Assembly: GCA_049459795.1 (NCBI GenBank)
Contig: JBMUDS010000019.1
Location: 1-18,452 of the forward strand
Direction: 5' to 3'
DNA: 18,452 bases
Source: SYAN01 sp049459795
Lineage (GTDB): Bacteria > Actinomycetota > Actinomycetes > Nanopelagicales > Nanopelagicaceae
Shown here piece after piece: positions 6,774 through 14,193 of the stretch (the stretch's first letter is position 1; every line of letters begins with the position of its first letter). Under the pieces are notes generated by a model. The model saw only the letters and a list, made by a program, of their open reading frames with translations. It was not told where the DNA came from and made no database searches. The translations under genes were made by a program, and so were the position numbers.

Positions 6774-7823
6774 CTAGAAAGTGATCTCTTTCGATGCGAT
6801 TCGCTTGATCTCAGCCTGGATACGTCTTTCCACTCGCGTCGATACCTTGCTCCGATACTTCACCGTGAGGCCATCGTTAGCGAAGGTGAACCTTCGACCG
6901 AAGACGTTATTGACGCCGTCAAGGAGATTGAGCACATAGTCACCACGAACGACGCTCGTGACCACGAGGCCAATGGCCTTATCAACGTTGCGATCGATAG
7001 TGAGAAGGAGATGTGGCTTTGCGATCTCAAGGTTCGCGTAATACTGATCTGGAGTGTTCGCGATCACCTTGATCTGCCCTGCACGAGTGCGTTCCCTATT
7101 CCTCACGATCACCGCCGAGAGGACAGCCGCATCTAGATTCCACGTCGAGTAGACCCTATCGACCTCTCCATCAAGTGAGGCTGCGAAATCCAAGCCCATG
7201 TGACTCACATTGATCTCGACACCACCATCTCGTCCCGCGGCTTTCGCGCCTCGTTCGAAGTGCTCTGCAAGGCGATTGAGTTCTGGTTGGTCCTTCGCGA
7301 TATAGAGGATTTGTCGTGACCTGGTAGTCAACGCAGCAGCGAAGCCTGCCATGTAAGCGGCTTGTCGATCATCGAAGATCAACGATGCGACATTGAGTCC
7401 ACTCACAGTGCCGTCATTGAGGATGGCGAACTCTTGCTCTGGGTGTTCCAGACTGACTCGGCGGACTGCTTCAGCATTCGCACTTCCTACCGCGATCATC
7501 AAGTCATATCCGTTTCGCGCCATGAGACGAAGACGATAGATCCGATCACCGAGCGTCCCATCGGTCACCAATTCGCGGACATTAGGTGCGTAGAGCTTGT
7601 ACTTCTTCACCGCTTTCTGAAGTCCTTTGCGTGCAGCATCATTGAAGGAACCATCTCCCGGTCCACCAGAATCGAAAAGGAGTGCGATCTTCCGATCCCG
7701 ATCGATACCGTCACTTGAAGGGACCGCGTTCGAAGGATGAGAAGGAAGAGCAAGAAGCGAGAGCACCATCGAGACGACAAGTGGGAGCATCGTGAATCGC
7801 GAAAAAGACTTATGAAGTCGCAT
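6774..7823 (-). CDS. BMP/PnrA-family nucleoside-binding protein, secreted, no lipobox
   Basis: Periplasmic-binding-fold protein of the Bmp/PnrA/Med family, members of which bind purine nucleosides for ABC import. The characteristic N-terminal ligand loop is visible as LLFDSGGPGDGSFND (49-62), and the C-terminal lobe carries NTPDQYY and DRNVDKAIG. The ATG at 7823 is preceded by GAAGGTGGTGAAG and begins a clear signal sequence: MRLHKSFSRF, a hydrophobic stretch to about residue 26, and a likely cleavage after SNA (33). The mature length fits the family. The protein contains no cysteine, so unlike most Gram-positive relatives it cannot be a lipoprotein. The frame stays open to 8015, but that extension overlaps trpS and is repeat-derived, so I rejected it. 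Adjacent cdd and add support a nucleoside ligand; permease and ATPase genes of the usual system are not beside it. Confidence 0.88.
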   Translation of the reverse strand: MRLHKSFSRFTMLPLVVSMVLSLLALPSHPSNAVPSSDGIDRDRKIALLFDSGGPGDGSFNDAARKGLQKAVKKYKLYAPNVRELVTDGTLGDRIYRLRLMARNGYDLMIAVGSANAEAVRRVSLEHPEQEFAILNDGTVSGLNVASLIFDDRQAAYMAGFAAALTTRSRQILYIAKDQPELNRLAEHFERGAKAAGRDGGVEINVSHMGLDFAASLDGEVDRVYSTWNLDAAVLSAVIVRNRERTRAGQIKVIANTPDQYYANLEIAKPHLLLTIDRNVDKAIGLVVTSVVRGDYVLNLLDGVNNVFGRRFTFANDGLTVKYRSKVSTRVERRIQAEIKRIASKEITF

Positions 7824-7892
7824 CTTCACCACCTTCGCTGCTGGAACTGCCTGCACTACACTCACAACCTGAACCACCTGCACGGCTGTCAC
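7824..7892 (-). repeat. Degenerate 9-bp tandem repeat between trpS and the BMP-family gene
   Basis: Read on the minus strand, the 73-base gap is built of related 9-mers such as GTGCAGGTG, GTTCAGGTT, GTGAGTGTA, GTGCAGGCA and GTTCCAGCA, followed by GCGAAGGTG and GTGAAG leading into the ATG. It has no stop in the frame of the downstream gene and would encode a Val-Gln-rich string, but no signal sequence is expected to start that way. The last units supply the GGTGG-type ribosome binding site. Confidence 0.5.
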
Positions 7893-7896
7893 CACT

Positions 7897-8898
7897 CTAG
7901 AAGGTGCGCGGCAAGAGGCCCATCTGCTCATAGACCCGCGAGAGCGTATCGCGAGCAACCGCTTCCGCTTTCTTCGCGCCATTCTCGATGATGGCGAGGA
8001 GCTCTGAACGTTCACTAAGAAGTTCCTGTGTCCTGCTTTTTATGGGGGAGAAATAATCTGCGACGCTCTCTGCGACCGCCATCTTGAAGTCGCCATATCC
8101 AGAACCATCGAACTCACTCTCGAGATCCTTGATCGACTTACCGGATAGGTGCGAGAAGATAGTGAGGAGATTGGAGATTCCGGGCTTCTCTTTCTCATCG
8201 AAGCGGATCTCTTTGCCCATATCGGTGACCGCAGACTTGATCTTCTTGATATTGACATTCGCTTCATCGAGTATGTCGATTACGCCTGCCTGGCTTGCCG
8301 CCGACTTGCTCATCTTCGCGCTCGGATCTTGAAGGTCGTTGATCTTCGCCCCCGCCTTCATGATCTTCGCTTCCGGGATGGTCAAAGTCTCGCCATATCT
8401 CGCGTTGAATCGTTCGCCAAGATCGCGGGTCAACTCGATGTGTTGCCTTTGGTCCTCACCGACCGGAACGAGATCGGCGCGATAGAGCAAGATGTCAGCG
8501 GCTTGTAAGAGTGGATAAGTGAAGAGACCGACCGTAGTGCGATCCGATCCCGCCTTCTGTGACTTGTCCTTGAACTGCGTCATCCGGCTCGCTTCACCGA
8601 AACCTGCGAGACACTCCATCACCCAACCCAATTGATTATGTGCAGCGACATGTGATTGGACGAAGATGGTGCATCGATTCGGATCGAGCCCAAGCGCGAC
8701 CAATTGCGCTACCGATTTCAATGTGCGCTCTCGAAGGAGTTTGGGATCAACCTCGACGGTTAAAGCATGGAGGTCGACGACGCAATAGAAGGCGTCATGG
8801 GAATCTTGGAGTTCGACCCATTGTCTGATCGCGCCGAGATAATTGCCAAGATGGAATGAGTCAGCAGTCGGTTGAATGCCGGAGAGGACTCGCTTCAT
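7897..8898 (-). CDS. trpS: Tryptophanyl-tRNA synthetase
   Basis: Class I aminoacyl-tRNA synthetase charging tRNA-Trp. It is full length at 333 residues. The HIGH-type motif appears as SFHLGNYLG (HLGN, 16-19) and the second signature as KMSKS (195-199). GEDQRQHIELTRDL (147-160) and the GIQPTADS start are also typical. The ATG at 8898 has no purine-rich ribosome binding site; instead TAAACT ends six bases upstream, which suggests a leaderless transcript. It follows the CBS membrane protein gene by 25 bases and precedes the nucleoside-binding protein by 73 bases. No tryptophan-responsive leader or T-box is visible. Confidence 0.97.
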   Translation of the reverse strand: MKRVLSGIQPTADSFHLGNYLGAIRQWVELQDSHDAFYCVVDLHALTVEVDPKLLRERTLKSVAQLVALGLDPNRCTIFVQSHVAAHNQLGWVMECLAGFGEASRMTQFKDKSQKAGSDRTTVGLFTYPLLQAADILLYRADLVPVGEDQRQHIELTRDLGERFNARYGETLTIPEAKIMKAGAKINDLQDPSAKMSKSAASQAGVIDILDEANVNIKKIKSAVTDMGKEIRFDEKEKPGISNLLTIFSHLSGKSIKDLESEFDGSGYGDFKMAVAESVADYFSPIKSRTQELLSERSELLAIIENGAKKAEAVARDTLSRVYEQMGLLPRTF

Positions 8899-8904
8899 CG
8901 CTGA

Positions 8905-8910
8905 AGTTTA
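8905..8910 (-). promoter_or_regulatory. Candidate -10 element for leaderless trpS
   Basis: On the minus strand TAAACT is followed by six bases and then the ATG of trpS, the spacing expected if transcription starts on the first base of the start codon. No Shine-Dalgarno sequence and no good -35 are visible. Confidence 0.4.
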
Positions 8911-8923
8911 TCGAGGAGTGATC

Positions 8924-10237
8924 TCAGGATCCCTCACCATTGAACGCGATGAGGGCACGACCTACTCGCTTGCCTTCGATCTCGATCACGGTGATTCGGA
9001 ATCCATCGACATGCACCACATCATGCGCTTCAGGCATGCGACCAAGGTGATGCATCACGAGGCCACTGAGCGTCTCATAAGGGCCTTCGGGCAGGTTTCG
9101 CCCCATCTCCTCACCAAGATCATCGAGTGCGACCAATCCATCGACTTCAAGTTCGCCGGTCCGAGGCTCGGTTTCGATCTCTTTCTCGCTCTCGTCATAT
9201 TCATCATGGATATCACCGATCATGGTCTCGACGAGATCCTCGAGCGTGACGATGCCATCTGTGCCGCCATACTCATCAAGGACGATCGCGATCTGGTGTC
9301 GTCCAGCACGCATCTCACTGAGTGCAGGCAAGACACCTTTCGTTCCAGGAAGGAAGATGATCGGACGGATGAGATCACGAATGAGTGAAGTCTGAGGATG
9401 TGCCGGATCCAAGAGATCGCGGACATGGATGAAGCCGATCACTTCATCACTCGATCCGCGGACGACGGGATAACGAGAGTGTGCCTTCTCCACCGCAACA
9501 GTGACGGCATCTTTTACCGTGAGCGATGCATCAAGGAAATCGACCTCTGTGCGAGGGCTCATCACCTCATGGACCTGGGTCTCACTCGCAGCGAAGACTT
9601 CTTCGACGATATCTCGCTCCTCATCAGTAAGAGCCTGATGACCCGAGACGAGATCGATCAACTCCTCTTCCGACATATCCTGTCTCGAAGAACTTGGATC
9701 GACACCGAAGAGTCGTACGACGGCATTGGTCGAACGCGATAGCAGCCAGATAAGCGGACGGAAGACCTTCGCGACGGTGTCGACGATGATCGCAAGTGTC
9801 GGGGCGAGCGCCTCTGCCTTTGCGAGCGCGACTCGTTTCGGAACCAACTCACCGAAGACGAGTGAGAAGTAAGCGATGATGAGAGTGAGTCCGACGAGTG
9901 AAAGGGTCTCGGCGATCGAGTCATTGATACCGAGGTCGATGAGATACGGGATCAGGTATTCACCGAGTTGATCGGCACCGACTGCAGCCGACAGGAAGCC
10001 GAAGAGCGTGACGCCGACTTGGACCGCCGCCAGGAACCTATTAGGGTCCTTGGCGAGGTGTGCCACCCTGGCACCACGTTTCCCCTTCCCTGCCAATTGG
10101 CGGACCTGACCCTCACGGAGGGTCACAAGAGCGATTTCGGCTGCGACGAAGATGGTGCCCATGCCTATGAAGAAGAAGACCAGGGCTATATCAAGGAGGA
10201 GCTGAACCAAAGAGAAAGTACTCGGGTCGGGGTCCAT
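8924..10237 (-). CDS. CNNM/CorC-type CBS-domain membrane protein (hemolysin family)
   Basis: 437-residue membrane protein with the standard three-part layout: an N-terminal DUF21/CNNM membrane domain (about 1-175, with hydrophobic segments near 10-35, 65-85, 110-130 and 145-165 and the signature FGELVPKRVALAKAE), two CBS domains (about 226-345, with VMSPRTEVDFL and VLDEYGGTDGIVTLEDLVE), and a C-terminal CorC_HlyC domain (about 358-433). Relatives are implicated in Mg2+ or Co2+ movement and in nucleotide sensing; haemolysis is a historical label. The frame is open upstream to an ATG at 10336, but those 33 residues are Arg/Ala-rich and unlike the family, and MDPDPSTFSLVQ beginning at 10237 puts the first membrane helix at the usual place. 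Confidence 0.9.
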   Translation of the reverse strand: MDPDPSTFSLVQLLLDIALVFFFIGMGTIFVAAEIALVTLREGQVRQLAGKGKRGARVAHLAKDPNRFLAAVQVGVTLFGFLSAAVGADQLGEYLIPYLIDLGINDSIAETLSLVGLTLIIAYFSLVFGELVPKRVALAKAEALAPTLAIIVDTVAKVFRPLIWLLSRSTNAVVRLFGVDPSSSRQDMSEEELIDLVSGHQALTDEERDIVEEVFAASETQVHEVMSPRTEVDFLDASLTVKDAVTVAVEKAHSRYPVVRGSSDEVIGFIHVRDLLDPAHPQTSLIRDLIRPIIFLPGTKGVLPALSEMRAGRHQIAIVLDEYGGTDGIVTLEDLVETMIGDIHDEYDESEKEIETEPRTGELEVDGLVALDDLGEEMGRNLPEGPYETLSGLVMHHLGRMPEAHDVVHVDGFRITVIEIEGKRVGRALIAFNGEGS

Positions 10238-10247
10238 AAGGTTCTTA

Positions 10248-10253
10248 AGTCTA
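10248..10253 (-). promoter_or_regulatory. Candidate -10 element for the CBS membrane protein gene
   Basis: TAGACT (minus strand) fits TAnnnT and lies ten bases before the ATG at 10237, allowing only a very short 5' leader. No purine-rich ribosome binding site is visible between them. Confidence 0.3.
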
Positions 10254-10435
10254 AAGGCAGGGATGCGTGAGCGGGCAAGTCGGTCGGCTCTACACGCGTG
10301 CGAACGCGCATCTTCTGCCCTTCCCTTAGCGCTCACGCTCGCGTACTCTCCCGCTCACATCTTGGTCGTGTGTTAGGAACATGTGAACGAGATGGAAGTG
10401 AAAACCGAATAGCAAGCCTTTATCCAACGGATCGT

Positions 10436-10453
10436 CGGGCACGTACCTGCCCG
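10436..10453 (+). promoter_or_regulatory. Near-perfect palindrome just upstream of the ABC ATPase ribosome binding site
   Basis: CGGGCA-CGTACC-TGCCCG pairs its six-base arms perfectly, and the inner GTAC is itself palindromic, leaving only two unmatched bases in 18. It ends three bases before AAGGGAG. It could be an operator for a dimeric regulator or an mRNA hairpin influencing translation. No U-run follows, so it is not a terminator. Confidence 0.5.
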
Positions 10454-10470
10454 GTTAAGGGAGTAGAAAG

Positions 10471-11544
10471 ATGGCATCTGTCCGCTTTGAACAAGCATCA
10501 CGCATCTATCCAGGCACCACCAATCCCGCAGTCGACAAACTCGATCTCGTCGTCAATGACGGTGAGTTCCTCGTCCTTGTCGGACCATCTGGTTGCGGTA
10601 AGTCAACATCGCTTCGCATGTTGGCAGGTCTCGAAGAGGTCGATAATGGTGCGATCTACATCGGCGATCGCGACGTAACCAATGTCGCGCCGAAGGATCG
10701 CGATATCGCAATGGTCTTTCAGTCCTATGCGCTCTATCCACATATGACTGTCGCTGAGAATATGGGCTTCGCACTTAAGATCGCAGGAGTCGCGAAGGAA
10801 GAGCGAGACCGTCGCGTCCTTGATGCCGCGAAACTTTTGGACCTTGAGGCGTATCTCGAACGAAAGCCTAAGGCGCTCTCTGGTGGTCAACGTCAGCGCG
10901 TTGCGATGGGTCGCGCGATCGTTCGCGAACCACAGGTCTTCTTGATGGATGAGCCACTCTCCAACCTCGATGCGAAACTCCGCGTCGCAACGAGGACTCA
11001 GATCGCAGCGCTACAACGTCGTCTCGGTATCACCACTGTCTACGTCACTCACGATCAGGTCGAGGCGATGACTATGGGTGATCGCGTCGCAGTCTTGAAG
11101 GATGGCTTGCTCCAGCAATGCGATTCGCCACGAAATCTCTATGACAATCCAGCGAATGCATTCGTCGCTGGCTTCATCGGCTCTCCTGCGATGAACCTTC
11201 TCGTCGCACCAGTGGAGGGCGGAAATGCAAAACTCGGCTCACTCGCACTCGCGACGAAGGCACAAGGCGAAGTGATCGTCGGCATCCGTCCAGAAGGATT
11301 CACCCCTGCAGCCTCTGGCTTCGAGATCAATGTCGAAGTCGTAGAAGAGCTCGGCGCCGATGCATTCGTCTATGGCAAGCCTGCCGACCCAAGCGTTCGC
11401 TTCTACTCCACCGATGAAGGGGCACAAGTGATCGTTCGTTGGGATCCGAAGAATCCACCACGTCCTGGTGATCGCATCTCGGTTCAACCACAACCTGGTG
11501 CGGTCCACTTCTTCGATGTGAAGAGTGGTCTCGCGATTAAGTAA
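10471..11544 (+). CDS. Sugar ABC transporter ATP-binding subunit, MsiK/UgpC/MsmK type
   Basis: Cytoplasmic ATPase that powers CUT1-type carbohydrate importers. The motifs are intact: Walker A GPSGCGKST (38-46), Q-loop Q84, signature LSGGQ (136-140), Walker B VFLMDEP (156-162) and H-loop H194. The remaining roughly 120 residues form the TOBE/regulatory domain of this subfamily; 357 residues is normal. AAGGGAG lies seven bases before the ATG. It ends in tandem stops TAA-TAG followed by a strong terminator. No permease or sugar-binding protein gene is adjacent on either side, matching actinobacterial MsiK, a shared ATPase serving several sugar transporters. Which sugars it serves cannot be told from sequence. 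Confidence 0.93.
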   Translation: MASVRFEQASRIYPGTTNPAVDKLDLVVNDGEFLVLVGPSGCGKSTSLRMLAGLEEVDNGAIYIGDRDVTNVAPKDRDIAMVFQSYALYPHMTVAENMGFALKIAGVAKEERDRRVLDAAKLLDLEAYLERKPKALSGGQRQRVAMGRAIVREPQVFLMDEPLSNLDAKLRVATRTQIAALQRRLGITTVYVTHDQVEAMTMGDRVAVLKDGLLQQCDSPRNLYDNPANAFVAGFIGSPAMNLLVAPVEGGNAKLGSLALATKAQGEVIVGIRPEGFTPAASGFEINVEVVEELGADAFVYGKPADPSVRFYSTDEGAQVIVRWDPKNPPRPGDRISVQPQPGAVHFFDVKSGLAIK

Positions 11545-11559
11545 TAGATATCTTCATAG

Positions 11560-11599
11560 AAAAACCCGCTTGGTGCACGACGCGCCAAGCGGGTTTTTT
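11560..11599. terminator. Strong bidirectional intrinsic terminator shared by the ABC ATPase gene and icd
   Basis: The left arm AACCCGCTTGGTGC (11563-11576) and right arm GCGCCAAGCGGGTT (11582-11595) form a 14-bp stem with one G-T wobble and an ACGAC loop. Six T follow on the plus strand, and five A precede the stem, which become T on the minus strand. It sits between convergent stops at 11544 and 11611 and can serve both. Confidence 0.92.
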
Positions 11600-11610
11600 G
11601 TATTTCAAGA

Positions 11611-12825
11611 TCAAGCCATCTTCGCCTTCAAATTGACGTTGATCGCATCCAAGAACTCTTGGGTGTTGAGCCATGGCGCATCAGGAGAGATGAGAAGCGC
11701 GAGATCCTTCGTCATCTTCCCGCTCTCGACAGTCTCAATACAGACGCGCTCGAGCGCATCGGCGAACTCAGCGAGCTTCGGATTGGAATCCAACTTCGCA
11801 CGGTGTGCGAGTCCACGTGTCCACGCGAAGATCGAAGCGATCGGATTGGTCGATGTCGCCTTCCCTGCTTGGTGATCGCGGTAGTGACGAGTCACGGTTC
11901 CGTGGGCAGCCTCTGCTTCGACGGTGCGACCATCAGGGCTCATGAGGACCGATGTCATAAGGCCGAGTGATCCATACCCTTGTGCGACGGTGTCAGATTG
12001 GACATCGCCGTCATAGTTCTTGCAGGCCCAGATATAGCCGCCCTCCCATCGAAGTGAGGTAGCGACCATGTCATCGATCAGACGGTGGTCGTATTCAAGG
12101 CCTTCCTTCTGGAACTGATCCTTGAACTCGCTTTCGAATACTTCAGCGAAGATGTCTTTAAAACGACCGTCATAGGCCTTCAAGATCGTGTTCTTCGTCG
12201 AGAGATAGACCGGATACTTTCGCGCAAGACCGTAGTTGAAGGATGCGCGTGCGAAATCACGGATCGAGTCATCCAGGTTATACATGGCCATCGCAACGCC
12301 AGAACCTGGGAACTTGAAGACTTCGAACTCCATCGGAGCGGAGCCATCCTCTGGTGTGAATGTGACGGTCAACGTGCCCTTACCTGGAACCTTGAAATCC
12401 GTCGCACGGTATTGATCTCCGAATGCGTGACGTCCGATGACGATCGGCTTGGTCCAATGTGGGATCAACCGCGGGACGTTCTTGATGATGATCGGCTCAC
12501 GGAAGATGACACCACCCAAAATATTTCGGATAGTCCCATTCGGTGACTTCCACATCTGCTTGAGATTGAACTCCTTGACCCGCGCCTCATCGGGCGTGAT
12601 GGTGGCGCACTTGACGCCGACACCATGCTTTCGGATCGCGTTCGCAGAATCGATCGTCACCTGGTCATTGGTCGAATCGCGATACTCGATCCCCAGGTCG
12701 TAATACTCGAGATTGACATCGAGATACGGAAGTATCAATTGCTCTTTGATGAAGGCCCAGATGATCCTGGTCATCTCATCGCCATCAAGCTCGACGACCG
12801 TACCTTCGACTTTGATCTTGCTCAT
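11611..12825 (-). CDS. icd: NADP-dependent isocitrate dehydrogenase, homodimeric eukaryote-like type
   Basis: Oxidative decarboxylation of isocitrate to 2-oxoglutarate in the TCA cycle. At 404 residues it belongs to the dimeric type II family shared with mitochondrial and cytosolic IDH, not the roughly 740-residue monomer. Substrate residues S94, N96, R100, R109, R132 and Y139 fall at the same numbers as in human IDH1. The metal site LIDDMVA and NYDGDVQSD (D274, D278) and the cofactor motif EAAHGTVTRHYR follow. The ATG at 12825 is preceded by AAAGGGA. It lies 43 bases after mdh, is probably co-transcribed with it, and ends at the shared terminator. Confidence 0.97.
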   Translation of the reverse strand: MSKIKVEGTVVELDGDEMTRIIWAFIKEQLILPYLDVNLEYYDLGIEYRDSTNDQVTIDSANAIRKHGVGVKCATITPDEARVKEFNLKQMWKSPNGTIRNILGGVIFREPIIIKNVPRLIPHWTKPIVIGRHAFGDQYRATDFKVPGKGTLTVTFTPEDGSAPMEFEVFKFPGSGVAMAMYNLDDSIRDFARASFNYGLARKYPVYLSTKNTILKAYDGRFKDIFAEVFESEFKDQFQKEGLEYDHRLIDDMVATSLRWEGGYIWACKNYDGDVQSDTVAQGYGSLGLMTSVLMSPDGRTVEAEAAHGTVTRHYRDHQAGKATSTNPIASIFAWTRGLAHRAKLDSNPKLAEFADALERVCIETVESGKMTKDLALLISPDAPWLNTQEFLDAINVNLKAKMA

Positions 12826-12868
12826 CGATTCCCTTTCTTATCCAGGATGAGACGACTAAAAAGCTCTC

Positions 12869-13825
12869 TTAGAGATCCTTAACATCTGCTTGCTTGGAAC
12901 GAACTGCTTCGGCTGCAACCTTGAGCGCATCAAGCTCTGCACTCTCAAGCGCAGTCTCCACGACCTTCTTTACGCCGCTCCGGCCGATCTCCGCTTCGAC
13001 ACCGAGATAGACATCCGAGATGCCGTATTGACCTGTGACCCAGGCACATACCGGCATCACTTCACCGGAGTCTTCGATCACGGCTTTCGCCATGCGCGCT
13101 GCTGCAGCAGAAGGTGCGTAGTAAGCGGAACCAGTTTTCAAAAGCGCGACGATCTCAGCGCCACCATTGCGGGTGCGATCGACCAACTCTGCGACCTCTG
13201 TCGCAGAGAGAAGAGAGGCGAGAGGCTTTCCATCGACGGTGCATCGGCTTGGAACCGGAACCATGGTCTCACCATGGGAACCTAAGGTCAGAGTCTTTAC
13301 TCGCGAGACCTCTACGCCAAGTTTCTCAGCGACGAAGTGTGTGAAGCGTGCAGTGTCGAGCATTCCCGCCTGTCCCATGACGCGGTTATGTGGGAACTTG
13401 GTCGCGATCTGTGCCAAGGCTGTCATTTCATCGAGCGGGTTCGAAACCACGATGACGACTGCTTGAGGTGCATGCTTCGCGACATTCTCGGCGACGCCGC
13501 GGACGATTCCTGCATTGACTCCGATCAGATCCATTCGGCTCATGCCTGGCTTTCGCGGAAGACCTGCAGTGATCACGACGACATCGGATCCGCTGATCGT
13601 CTCATATCCCTGGCCATCTGCTGTCGTGGTCTGGCCGACGACCTTGGTCTCGAAACCTTCGATGCTTCGTGATTGGTTGATATCGAGTGCGATTCCCTCT
13701 GGCTTACCTTCGACGATATCGGTCAACACCACAGTCTCGAAGATGTCATATTCAGCAAGGCGGAGCGCAGTGGTCGAACCATAGAAACCTGCTCCAACGA
13801 CGGTGACTTTCCCTTTACGAGGCAT
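12869..13825 (-). CDS. mdh: Malate dehydrogenase, LDH-like type
   Basis: Interconverts malate and oxaloacetate with NAD. The Rossmann motif GAGFYG (11-16), NAD-selective aspartate in LTDI (D36), substrate arginines in RKPGMSR (R91, R97), N129 in SNPLD, R160 and catalytic H184 in LGSHGETMVP are all present. The RKPGMSR loop marks malate rather than lactate specificity. At 318 residues it is the LDH-like form, not the about 330-residue type found in many high-GC actinobacteria. The frame is open to an ATG at 13867, but MPRKGKVTVVGAG from 13825 puts the first strand at the family position, so I chose the shorter start; its ribosome binding site (GAAGAG) is weak. Confidence 0.95.
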   Translation of the reverse strand: MPRKGKVTVVGAGFYGSTTALRLAEYDIFETVVLTDIVEGKPEGIALDINQSRSIEGFETKVVGQTTTADGQGYETISGSDVVVITAGLPRKPGMSRMDLIGVNAGIVRGVAENVAKHAPQAVVIVVSNPLDEMTALAQIATKFPHNRVMGQAGMLDTARFTHFVAEKLGVEVSRVKTLTLGSHGETMVPVPSRCTVDGKPLASLLSATEVAELVDRTRNGGAEIVALLKTGSAYYAPSAAAARMAKAVIEDSGEVMPVCAWVTGQYGISDVYLGVEAEIGRSGVKKVVETALESAELDALKVAAEAVRSKQADVKDL

Positions 13826-13903
13826 GGTGATCTCTTCTTTCGTCTCTCGAACTTCTGATTTCTGCAATCACTTCGTTCGCGCCGTGACTGCGAACCTTTT
13901 CCC

Positions 13904-13909
13904 ATCCTA
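13904..13909 (-). promoter_or_regulatory. Weak -10 candidate in the DUF3017-mdh gap (13826-13947)
   Basis: The 122-base gap holds no gene. On the minus strand TAGGAT fits TAnnnT and would give an 70-75 base leader for mdh; no good -35 is visible and the site may be chance. I saw no hairpin or terminator in this gap, so read-through from the upstream genes is also possible. Confidence 0.2.
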
Positions 13910-13947
13910 CCTGCGTAGAAAGTGGCCGAATCCCATGGAAGACCCAC

Positions 13948-14193
13948 TCACACTGAGGAGCGAGGGAGCAAGAGCGCGACTGTTATCAGGGCTAGAGCGA
14001 TAAGAAGTGGCGCGATCACAGCGACCGGCCGTCGCCAACCCCGAGCGAAGGCATCAGAACCGACTTGGAAGATGATTGCGATCCCCATCAGGATCGATCC
14101 ATAACGTATGTTCGCGAAGAGTGAGGTAAGGAGCGCTGCAAAGAAGAGCGATGGCCCGAGCCATCTCAAACCCTGCTTGATTACAACCATCAT
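13948..14193 (-). CDS. DUF3017 small membrane protein
   Basis: 81-residue hydrophobic protein with about three membrane segments (near residues 12-27, 31-45 and 55-75) separated by short polar loops. It fits the actinobacterial DUF3017 family by size, hydrophobicity pattern and its invariable neighbour folD. Function is unknown. The ATG at 14193 overlaps the folD stop as ATGA, indicating coupled translation; a second ATG follows directly but lacks that overlap. Identification rests on context as much as sequence. Confidence 0.8.
   Translation of the reverse strand: MMVVIKQGLRWLGPSLFFAALLTSLFANIRYGSILMGIAIIFQVGSDAFARGWRRPVAVIAPLLIALALITVALLLPRSSV

Larger units (their letters stand above)
10238..10470. 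other. Divergent intergenic region, longest gene-free stretch in the window
   Basis: It separates the minus-strand CBS membrane protein gene from the plus-strand ABC ATPase gene and should hold promoters for both. Besides the sites listed separately I see a small hairpin with a GNRA-type loop, CGCGT-GCGA-ACGCG (10295-10308), and a ribosome binding site AAGGGAG (10457-10463) for the ATPase. I could not identify a convincing -35/-10 pair for the plus-strand gene, and no coding region. Confidence 0.5.

Noticed and set aside
6672..7136. 154-codon plus-strand open frame spanning the cdd/BMP boundary
   Set aside because: Overlaps two well-supported minus-strand genes and shows no domain.
7824..8015. 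64-residue N-terminal extension of the BMP-family protein
   Set aside because: It would overlap trpS, is Arg- and Val/Gln-rich from the 9-bp repeats, and would bury an obvious signal sequence that begins at 7823.
8876..9388. 170-codon plus-strand open frame opposite the CBS membrane protein gene
   Set aside because: Shadow of the conserved CBS and CorC region, with no family resemblance.
10238..10336. 33-residue N-terminal extension of the CBS membrane protein
   Set aside because: The extension is Arg/Ala-rich with no resemblance to the family, and the internal ATG at 10237 sits directly before the first membrane helix.
10353..10385. TCACAT ... ATGTGA inverted repeat upstream of the ABC ATPase
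   Set aside because: Only six-base arms with a loop of about 20 bases; such pairs are expected by chance.
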